From the NCBI GenBank assembly GCA_028671895.1, contig JAPMAC010000209.1, positions 24,822,501-24,886,500 on the forward strand: a stretch of DNA of 64,000 nt, given 5' to 3'. This stretch comes from Oenanthe sinensis. Lineage: Eukaryota > Streptophyta > Magnoliopsida > Apiales > Apiaceae. Positions 55,095-64,000 of this stretch are shown piece after piece; the stretch's first letter is position 1; each line of letters begins with the position of its first letter. Under the pieces are notes generated by a model. The model was not told the origin of the DNA. It saw nothing but the letters and a program-made list of their open reading frames with translations, and did not search any database. The position numbers and the translations under genes are program-made.

Positions 55095-55099
55095 TAGAC
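55095..55099 (+). other. Target-site duplication of element 1, right
   Basis: TAGAC, identical to 42423-42427; the gag of element 2 resumes here. Confidence 0.95.
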
Positions 55100-56150
55100 T
55101 ATAGAAGGCTAATGATGAAATGTCTGGTTAAAAATGAAGACCTAGAATTATCCTTGGTTAACATGGAATTAATAAAACAGGAAAATGATTATTTAAAAAA
55201 TAAGATCACATTCTTAGAACAAATTAAAATATTTCTAAGGGACTAAATTTCTGAAAATTAATTGAAAATTAGATTTTATCAAAACTCATCTGTACTACTT
55301 CAAGACTTCCATGAAAAGCATCAGAAAATTTCTAAGGTTGGAGTTGGGTTTGACTATGACACTCTCAAGAAAAATAAGTCTATGTCAACAAAAAGCAAGA
55401 AAATAGAATTCTTTGGGAATCATCACATTTTGAAAAATGTCAAAACTCCAATTTTTAAGAAATCAAATGTTGAGTTTGATGAAGCAAGTATGGTCATCAA
55501 ACAACGGTTGAATGAAAAGGATGAATAAGAGACTAAGAATATTGTGCCTTGTGTTGAAATTAAAGAACCAATGGTCAAGGCCAAGTCCACACCTGTTAAA
55601 CTTGAAAGAAATGAAAATGTCCAGAAAAATGAGACCATACATGCTAAGAAGAAAAAAGCAAACAAAAATGGAAAAATAGGCATTTACAAACACAACAATT
55701 ATACACCTGTTCACAATGCCCCTATGAAGATTTGTAAAATCTGTGGTTCAACAAATCACCTTACTCATGTATGCAAGAAATCTGTTGTTGATAATGCTGA
55801 ATTTGCTTGTGGATATGTTAAACCTTTAATGCATGATAATCATAAATTCCGTGACAAATTTGATTGTATGCCATGTAACCTGAATGTTATGAATACTTGC
55901 TTCAGATTAAGAAAACATTTTGTTGAAGGATGTATTACCCAAAATCTAGACAACAAAATTGTTAGGCCAAAATCTACAAGCCCAATTAAAGGAATAAAAT
56001 ACTTCATGTCACCTAAAAATGCATCTAGCTCAAGAAGCACTAACCAAGCTAGAAATCAAAAATAGAAAAATAAAATTTTACATTATAAAGTGACTAGGAC
56101 TGTTAATAAGAAAATGACATTTATGTGACTAAGTAAAAAGGACCCGCATA
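55100..56150 (+). pseudogene. Element 2 gag, 3' part
   Basis: Resumes the coiled coil, then a Lys-rich linker (55544 onward) with a second CCHC knuckle near 55735 (CKICGSTNHLTHVC), and ends in a WVPK motif with a stop near 56172, about 20 nt before the pol-side TTGCAGGG. Stops near 55255 and 55526 break the frame. Confidence 0.85.
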
Positions 56151-56189
56151 GTTTGGGTACCAAAGAAAACTTGATATTGTTTTGATTGC

Positions 56190-59100
56190 AGGGCACATGT
56201 AAGAAGAAAAAGGTTATGTGGATCTTGGACAATGGATGCTCAAGACACATGACTGGTGACAAAGCTCTGCTGTGACAATTCAAGGAAGAGGCTGGCCCAA
56301 TAGTAACCTTTAGAGACAACAACATCGGCTTCACTATGGGATATGACAAATTGATTCATAGAAATGTTTCCATTGAAGATGTAGGTTTGGTTAATGGATT
56401 GAACCACAATTTGTTGAGCATCAATCAATTTTGCAACAAGGATTTGAAGGTGGAGTTTGATAAATAAATGTGCCTCATCTCTCACAGAAAAACCAAAGAA
56501 TTTGCTTTACATGGAGTAAAAAAAGGAAGCATTTTTGTAGTTGATTTAGATTATGAAAACAAGGTTAAAATATGTTGTTTCTACACCAAAGCATCTGAAA
56601 GAGAAAGCTGTCTTTGGCACGAGAGATTGTCTCACTTGAACTTCAAGAATCTAAATTTTATAGTCAAAAGAGAGTTAGTAAAAGACCTGCCTTCACTAGA
56701 ATTCTGTATAGAAGGATTGTGTGAGACATGTCAAAAAGGAAAGATGAAAAGGTCAAGTCACAGAAGCAAAGAATTCACTTCAATCACAAAGCCTCTACAA
56801 TTGATTCACACGGACCTTTTTGGACCAGTGAATGTCATGTCTATGTCTAAAAAGAGGTATGCACTTGTCATGGTGGATTATTTCTCCAAATATATATGGG
56901 TGGAATTCCTACACTCAAAAGATGAAGATCTTGAACTTATTATTGAAAACCTAAGGACATTGTATAAAGACTTAACACCTGTTGTGGCTATAAAGAATGA
57001 TAATGGAACAAAATTTAGAAATACTACATTAAGTGAATTTTGTAAAGAAAATGGAATTACTCACCAATTCTCAGGTCCAAGGACTCCACAACAAAATAGA
57101 GTTGTTGAGAGGAAAAACAGGACTTTAATTGAAGCTGTAAGGACCATGTTAGTAGAAGCTAGTCTACCAAAAAGCTTTTAGGCTGAGGCTGTCAAGACTG
57201 CATGTTACACTGAAAATAGGACACTCATCACAAAGTCTGTTGGAAAGACTCCTTATCATATCATGACAAACAGAAGACCATATGTCAAGCATATGCATGT
57301 GTTTGATGAAAAATTCTTTGTTCTCAAAGACGATGCTGATCATCTAGGAAAATTTAAAACTAAAACATATGAAGGAATCTTTGTAGGATACTCTTTAGAT
57401 AAAATTATGTATAGAGCATATGTGATTGATCAACAAAAATTGATGGAAAGCACAAATGTGTCTTTTGATGATTTCAAGTTTTCTGCCATGACTCTTGAAG
57501 GAGAAAAATGTGACACTTTGAGATTTGAAAATGAAATGAATATCGAAGCATTTGAAATTGAAAAATATGAAAATGCACATGAAAGATCACATGTGGAAAT
57601 TTCACATGGTACAAATGAAATGAGAAATAATGAGGATTTCAATCACATACAACTTGAGAATTCTCCACACAACCCTAGCATTCATTCAGAGGGAGTTTCT
57701 CAAGGATCAATAACAAATGAAAACAATTTAAATCATGAAGAAACAAGTTCCAATGAAAGAGATGTGGCTCATGAAATAAAATAGAATAGAGTTCACACTG
57801 TAGACCAAATTATTGGCAATCTTGATGAAGGTATGAGAACAAAAAGGATAGCCATAAATGAATGTATATATGCTTGTTGGATCCAGACTGGATTGTTGCC
57901 ATGCAGAAAGAGCTAAATCAATTTGCGAGAAATAATGTTTGGGAATTGGTGCCACCTCTAAAAGATAGATCAATTATTGGCACTAAATTGGTTTACAGAA
58001 AGAAAATGGATGAACATGGAATTGTTATAAGAAACAAGGCAAGGTTGGTTACAAAAGGATATTGACAAGAAGAAGACATTGACTATGATGAGACTTTTGC
58101 TCATGTTACAAGAATAGAGGCAATACGAATTTTTCTAGCTTTTGCAGCTCACTCAAATTTTAAAGACTATCAAATGAATGTCAAGAGTACATTTCTAAAT
58201 GGTGAATTGGAGGAAGAAGTCTATGTAAAACAACCACCTAGCTTTGAAGATTCCAAATTTCCTGATTTTGTTTACAGACTTCCCAAAGCATTGCATAATT
58301 ATTTTGAAAGAGGAAAACGAAGACAACATGGGGGGACTCAAACAAGCCCCTAGAGCATAGTATGACACCCTGTCAAAATTTCTATTGGAAAATCAGTTCA
58401 CTAGACAAATAATTGATAAAACTCTCTTTTATAATAAGCATGGTGATGACATCATTCCAGTTCAAATTTATGTGGATGATATTATTTTTGCCTCTATAAA
58501 TGAAAAACCATATCAAAGATTCTCAAAGCTCATGTAAAGTGAATATGAAAGAAGCATGATAGGAGAACTCAATTATTTTATAGGACTTCAAATTACTTAA
58601 AGAACAAATGAAATCTTCATATGTCAAACTAAGTACATCAATGACTTGCTCAAGAGGTTTGATATGCAAGATTGCTCACCTGTCAAAACACTAATGTCTA
58701 CAGCTATCAAGCTTGATGGGGATAAGAAAGGCAAATGTGTAGACATGACAATCTATAGAGGAATGATTGGATCTCTACTCTACTTAACAGGTAGTAGGTC
58801 AGACATCATGTACTCTACATGTTTGTGTGCAAGGTTTCAGGCCAATCCAAAAGAATCTCATATCATTGTTGTCAAAAGGATTATGAGATATCACAAAGGA
58901 ACAACACAGATAGGATTGTGGTACCCAAAAGAAACAGGATTCAACCTAGTTGGATATTCTGATGTTGATTTTGCTGGATGCAGAGTTGATAGAAAGAGAA
59001 CCTCTAGAAGCTACCAATTCCTTGAACAGAGATTGTTGTCATGGTATAACAAAAAGTAATAATCAGTTTCAACTTCCACAGCTGAGGCTGAATATATAGC

Positions 59101-59400
59101 TGCTACGAGTTGTTGTGCTCAAGTGCTTTGGATAAGAAATCAGTTAAGGGATTATGGACTAGTTTTGGAGATGATTCATATCATGTGTGACAACACTAGT
59201 ACCATATCCATTGTTGCAAATCCAGTGAATTAGTCAAAGACAAAACACAATTATGTAAGGTACCATTTCATAAGGGAACATGCAGAAAATGGTGTTATTG
59301 AATTATTTTATATTCCTACACAAAAATAGTTGGCTGATATATCTACTAAACCACTTGATGAAGACACCTTCACAGGTTGGTTAATGAGATTAGAATGTTA
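56190..59400 (+). pseudogene. Element 2 pol, broken
   Basis: Protease reads DNGCSRHMTGD near 56230 (Asp-Asn-Gly instead of the usual Asp-Ser/Thr-Gly). The pre-integrase and integrase frame 56468-57181 keeps LDLFGP-type, NDNGTKF and VVERKNRT blocks, with arginine in place of the usual glycine before VVE. A stop occurs at 57180. The linker 57263-57784 is followed by a deletion of about 50 bp near 57873, then reverse transcriptase with an intact YVDD near 58470 but a filler insertion near 58300, and RNase H from 58646 with stops near 59057 and 59232. Not functional. Confidence 0.88.
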
Positions 59401-59945
59401 AATTATTCTGTCTAAGTGGTAAAATAAAAATATCTACCTAACTGTTACAATAATTACTTCACAAACATGAATGCTCAGTGATTTATCTAAGTGAAGTAAA
59501 CTGATATATATCTATAAATATGTCAGTCATATTATTGTACATTACTTTTGAAAAATAAAAAATAAAAATTGTAGCTTGGAACTATTTTCATGTTATGAGT
59601 AAGCCTGAAAAGAATTATTATACTTGTGCATCTTTATATAATAAGTGTGATATTCAATGCTGCAGGAATATTTAACAAATACATTTTTACTCCCAGATTA
59701 AATTAGTTTAATTTAAATTTAGTCTGAAAAATGTGTTTGATAATTTTTATTTTATTTTCCAAGTGAATATAGAGTAAACTTTCAAAACTAGAGTTTGTGA
59801 TTAAGTTGCCATTCTTTTCTGACTTCTCGACTAGTTACAATTCTTGAGTTCTTGGATAGTCTCAAATAGAGTTCTCGAATCACTTTTTAGTGAGTTCTTG
59901 ATCAAGTTAGTGTTTGATTTCTCGATCAACTATGTTTTACAGAGT
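59401..59945 (+). other. Element 2 pol-to-env spacer, truncated
   Basis: Non-coding and AT-rich. At 59818-59930 it holds several copies of the element's word in the reverse sense (GACTTCTCGACTAG, GAGTTCTCGAATC, GATTTCTCGATC). This matches the placement of word clusters in the spacers of elements 1 and A. Cut by element B. Confidence 0.65.
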
Positions 59946-61304
59946 TGTTAGGTCCTAAATCATCATAGAAGGGGGGGTTGAATATGTTGCTGGTAGATTT
60001 TCATTTAATTGCGTATTAAGTGTTTGTGTTCTTGAGATATAAAAGTGGTAGTAAATGAAACACAACGATTCGGGGAAATAAAGATATATTATTAAATCTC
60101 TGAGGTGCTACGCTTCTAATCAAATGATTAGCTTCTATGGGTTCAACCAATATTACAACAAAAATTATAGGTGAGTGTTTAATGCTTGGCTTTAATGGAG
60201 CTCCCGTAAGATTGTTGAGTTTACTGAAGAAGATGCACACTTATTCTTTCGAATTAAACCCATATATATTTGTGTAGACTTTTGGAAATCAAATGAATTG
60301 ATTTTCCAACAATGCAAATCATTTGTTGCGCTTGAAGAGTGACTGTAGCGTGTAGGCGCCACTAAATGTGTTTGTTGCGCCTTGGAACCTTTGTTACGCG
60401 AAGGTAGACTATTTGTTGCGCCTTTACTGGGTATGCCTTGTATAGGCGCAACAAGTCACTTAGAATCTTATGCAATTGTTTCCTTGCACCTATATTCATT
60501 TATGTTGCGCTTGTACACTGTCCAACTTGTGTAGGCGCCACAAAATCTCCCCTTACTGTTTAGTTGTGCCTTGAAATGATTTTGTTGCGCCTGCACACCT
60601 ATTGCCTTGTGCAGGAACCATAAACCTTCCCTTGATATTTTCTTGTGCTTAAAAATGATGTTTATTGTGCCTCTACAAATTTTGTTGCGCCTACACTCTA
60701 GTTGCAGTGTGTAGGCACCACATAGTATAAAGAAACTTGTTTCCTTGCTCATCTCCATTTATTTAAGAGTAGTGGAACACCAAAATGTAGTAATACTTGC
60801 CTTAACAATATTCTTGAAATGCTTGAAGTATTTCCCACTTGGTTTTTACTCTTCTGGCTTGATCAACTGAATTTATTCTTATTAAACAAGACAATTCTTT
60901 TCTTGTTGTGCTGATGCTTAGTGCACTGGTCTGGTTCACAAACAACTAACACTGAATTGAATTCCCTTGACTTCTGTTTTGTTTCAGCTGATTAATCTTT
61001 AACTGTTGCATTACTTCTGATCACTGAAAACCTTTGACATTTATACTTAAATCATTACACTGTCTTTAATATGAAATCTTCTGAACTCTTATTTGTTGCT
61101 GAGGCGTGAACATATTAATGAACTTCTCTCACTGACGTTCAGTAATCCTTTAATCTTGAATGCTCTACAATGATGTATGTATGATTTCTGTTTACATGTC
61201 CTTCTCGATTCCTGTGCTGTATATTAGTATTATTTTGACTATCTTTGTTTCTTAGTTGAGTTATCATTATCACTATTATATATTACGTTACATTATGCTT
61301 TACA
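59946..61304 (-). repeat. Element B 3' LTR (1359 bp)
   Basis: On the + strand it begins TGTTAGGTCCTAAATC with a G-run (the LTR 3' end) and ends GCTTTACA at 61304 (the LTR 5' end). Its outer 300 bp align with the LTR at 1-508 in inverted orientation, but the internal repeat array differs. Confidence 0.88.
60318..60745 (-). repeat. GCGCAAC word array in the element B LTR
   Basis: On the + strand, repeated TTGTTGCGCCT and TGTAGGCGCCAC or AGGCGCAACAA blocks, about fifteen in all, in both orientations and at irregular spacing. GC-rich words in an AT-rich LTR. They sit where the ATCACATCCAAG array sits in the sibling LTR at 1-145. Confidence 0.9.
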
Positions 61305-61318
61305 ATCTCCCCCTATTC
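61305..61318 (-). other. Element B polypurine tract
   Basis: Minus strand GAATAGGGGGAGAT directly abutting the LTR start; nearly identical to that of element 1. Confidence 0.9.
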
Positions 61319-61497
61319 GGTTGTTATATTTTGACAAGCAAATCCTATGAGAGGATAACTCAACTGATACTTACAAGAAAAAGTAAAGTGTAAAAAGACA
61401 GGAAATAATATTAATTACATTCTGGATTGGATTTTACATTTCTATATTTCTTTACAAGTATAAGAGAAGTTTGTTCCTCTAGCCTGAACATATATTT

Positions 61498-64000
61498 CTA
61501 TGATCTTCTGCTTGCTTGACTTGTACCTTGCTTCTTCTTAGATCTTGTGTCGGAGTAATGCTTCCTCAGCTCTTCTTCCTTTTCTTCTAACCTTGCTTTC
61601 ACCAAACCCCTCACTTCAACTTCAAGAGTGTTGACAGGAGGTGGATCTTCTAAGTTCTTCAAAACTTCTGTGAGAAATGTAGTTAAATTTGTCTTTGAGA
61701 TTGACTCGAAGGCAAGTGATTGTCTTTTTGAAAGCACGAACACTGTTATTCTTTTTAGAAAGCCTTTCACTCTGTTAGTGTCATGCATAGACTCTTCTGC
61801 TAATTTCTCCATCAGAACATCTTGTATGATCCTCAAAGCCTTCTTATCTGATTTGATAATTTATCTCTTAACCCTAGAAAAGACTTTTCTGATGATGTGA
61901 GAATTGTTCCTTTTCAACTTTGACAGTTCCTTTCTCTTCTTCACTCCATTTTTCTTGAACAAGAAGTATTTTGTTCCATTTGGTTCAATTTGTATGCAAG
62001 GATCAGAATCCTTAATGGTTTCAAGTTCTTCAGTGCCATCCTCCTTTCTCACATACACTGGATCCTGATAGTATCTGGTTGTCTACATAAGATATCTTCA
62101 AGATGTTTTGATAGCTCTGTTCAGCCTGAATGCATAGATTAACTTAGCAGCTTTAAGATCTTCTTCAGTTTTGTTCTTCTTGCTTCTAAGTCTTCCCTCT
62201 ACATACTGCATGAACATTACTTGACTTGACTCCAGACCTTCATCAGACAAAGTTAGATTGTGTAGAGTTGTTGCCTTATAGTACTTGACCACCGGAGGTT
62301 TCTCAAATGCTTCGACACCGATCTCAATAATCTTCTTTTCAATTAGATCTCTCAGTATCTCATTCGATTTGTGTCCCCCAAAGATGGATTTCCTCTTCAG
62401 CACATACAACTCCACTATATTCATTTTCTGGAAGCTCTTTGTCGACAAGATTCTCGATCCCAGTGTTGTTGAATTGATATACATTTTCTAACCAGATTTG
62501 AATGCACTGACTGACATGCTTGTTATTTCTTCTGATAAAACAACATATAACTCATGAACATCTTGAATTTTTTTTATAGTTCTGAAAAGGTCAAGGATTT
62601 CTCTGTCTTTCTTTTGACTTAGAGTTAGTTCATTCTTCTCCAACAAACTCCTTGCTTCATCCCATTCAGTACCAACTTTAGATTAGATGTCCTTGATTCT
62701 ATTTCTTCTTTCCATTGCATATTAAACTCTTCTCCACTTTCTTTTCATTAACTCTTGAGCTTGAACTATATCTTGAGTAACAACTTCATCTACACCAACT
62801 AGAAGATAGTCATTATCAAATGCATACTCCTCAGCAAATTCTTCCTCGACATCTATACCTGCAGCCTTTGCTGTTTCCTCTACTCATTCTCAGTAGGAAT
62901 ATCCATTGGCACATAGGGTTCAAAGATTTCTCCTTCCTTCAGTTGCCTCACTTCAGGCCTGTAAAAGATATCTGTCTCCCCCTGAGCTGTATATTCCATT
63001 ATCATTTCAGCTCCAAATTTTTCTTTCTCTCTTCTCTCCCCCTCAGTTGGGTTATCTTACCTTTAGACCGGAGTTTTCTGAGCTGTTGAAGTTGATTGAA
63101 GAGTAGTAGGAGTTTTTCTGAGCCAGCAGCTGTTGTACTAAATCTTTAATTTGTTTCATTTCATTGCGCTCCTGCTCTTGCACTTCCAAGATTTTCCTTA
63201 TAGAATAATGAATTTCTGTGACTTGGGCCTCTAGATTTAGAATTCTTTGGCTATGTGTTGTGTGTGCAGTGTGTGGGGTGTTTATTTTGTCAGTGGGTGT
63301 CTCACCGCTCACTGTTACTCTTTGTGCACGTCCCTCAACACTCACACTCGGTTCTTCAGGGTCAGGGAATTGAAGATCACTCAGGTTAAGTGTTTCGATC
63401 ATCTCATTGACAACATCCTGATCTTCTGCACCTGCAAGAAAATCCCTATCCCTTCTATGGGTAGATTACCTCTCTGCCGGACCGCTTTGGGTGGGGACAA
63501 CTCCTTTTTCAGGAACTGGGGGAATTAGACCCAGTGTGGTCACCACTATGAATTCTGTAATGATTGGCAGAGTTGAAGAATCCGTGATGCCAGCTGAAGC
63601 TATTGAAAGCCTTACCTGCTCAGAGACACCCTGAACAGGTTCTACTACCGAAGTAGCAATTACTCTTAGTATAGAGTCCACGTCCCTTCTATGGGTGTGT
63701 TGTCCCTCCGCCTAACCTGTAAAGGTGGGGATGACCTCCTTTGAAGGAGCTGGATTTGTAATCTCCAGGGGGGTCACCACCCCAGGCAATGTAATAAGTG
63801 ACAATTTAGAGCTTATGGTGCCCTACAACACATATGAAGGCAATACCACTTGAAGTGGTGATGCTGCTGATGCAGCTACTCCATGAATGGAGACCTTTTC
63901 CTTTCTAGAGGAGATTTGCCTTTCCACTTCACCCACTTGGGGGGGGGAATCCTTATTAGGATCTGGAGAAGTTAATTCCAGAGGGGTCATCACATTTGAC
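61498..64000 (-). pseudogene. Element B env-like region, broken and cut by the window edge
   Basis: From 62484 down to 61498 one minus frame is kept with only a few in-frame stops (near 62095, 62085 and 61860): a folded-looking domain with a DPVYVRKEDGTEELE block, then a Lys/Arg-rich tail. Further upstream, 63402-63052 encodes a coiled coil (LNLEAQVTEIHYSIRKI) and ends at GTAAGA, a splice donor-like site, as in element 1. 63681-63466 and the sequence to the edge are Pro/Thr/Val-rich linker with two related blocks, each holding CCCTTCTATGGGT on the + strand (63448 and 63683). Frameshifts separate the parts. Confidence 0.7.

Larger units (their letters stand above)
39689..59945 (+). mobile_element. 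Element 2: decayed sirevirus split by element 1 and cut by element B
   Basis: 5' LTR 39689-40964, gag 41015-42427 and 55095-56150, pol 56190-59400, then the start of the pol-to-env spacer, where element B begins at 59946. No 3' LTR is in the window; it may lie beyond element B. It is of the same family as element C. Without element 1 it spans about 7.6 kb here. Confidence 0.9.
59946..64000 (-). mobile_element. Element B: minus-strand sirevirus, 3' end only
   Basis: 3' LTR 59946-61304, polypurine tract and decayed env-like region running off the right edge. It is inserted in the pol-to-env spacer of element 2. Its LTR family is the one at 1-508. Confidence 0.85.

Noticed and set aside
60468..60758. 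96-codon minus-strand ORF
   Set aside because: Lies in the repeat array of the element B LTR; open only because of the repeated GC-rich words.

Overview
This is plant nuclear DNA, almost certainly from a eudicot with a large, transposon-rich genome. The evidence is one spliced NAC transcription factor gene, AT-rich intergenic DNA, Stowaway-type and other MITEs, and about 45 kb of nested Ty1/copia elements of the SIRE/Maximus (sirevirus) type. The NAC gene and the retroelement style would suit an asterid such as an Apiaceae species, but that is only an impression. I saw no tRNA, rRNA or CRISPR.

Layout. 1-508 is the 3' end of a + strand LTR, followed by a 1.6 kb segment (509-2106) with a decayed gypsy-type gag-side domain. 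2160-3480 holds a LINE ORF1-like remnant. 4260-8880 is AT-rich DNA with a local tandem duplication and three copies of one MITE. 9335-10688 is the only host gene I can support: a three-exon minus-strand NAC gene of the ATAF/RD26 type, with TATA box and promoter to its right. 12920-28780 is element A, a decayed minus-strand sirevirus with both LTRs; a foreign 1.9 kb composite, including a second copy of the 509-2106 segment, sits between its integrase and reverse transcriptase. 28950-29260 is a small island rich in ACGT motifs. 29604-31549 and 34580-36766 are two copies of a 2 kb segment ending in Ty3/gypsy reverse transcriptase; they flank element C (31550-34580), a sirevirus cut off after gag. 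A decayed gypsy integrase, a MITE, a 51-bp tandem repeat and an LTR-like fragment fill 36690-39688.

From 39689 to 59945 lies element 2, a decayed + strand sirevirus related to C. Its gag is split by element 1 (42428-55094), a very young complete sirevirus with near-identical LTRs, a 5-bp target duplication, and open gag, pol and two further ORFs. Element 2 is also interrupted at 59946 by element B, a minus-strand sirevirus whose 3' LTR and decayed env-like region run to the right edge.

How the parts relate. In each sirevirus, gag gives a nucleocapsid with zinc knuckles, pol gives protease, integrase, reverse transcriptase and RNase H, and a long third region downstream of pol encodes large proteins without a recognisable envelope signature. 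The most striking pattern is that element families carry their own short word (AGAGTCT/AGACTCT in element 1, ACTGTC/GACAGT in A, CGAGAAGTC in C and 2, a GCGCAAC-type word in B). The word is repeated in the LTR and, where it can be seen, again in the pol-to-env spacer; in elements 1 and A it is also scattered through coding linkers. This looks like an element-specific recognition system. Element 1, although open throughout, has lysine where the integrase catalytic glutamate should be.
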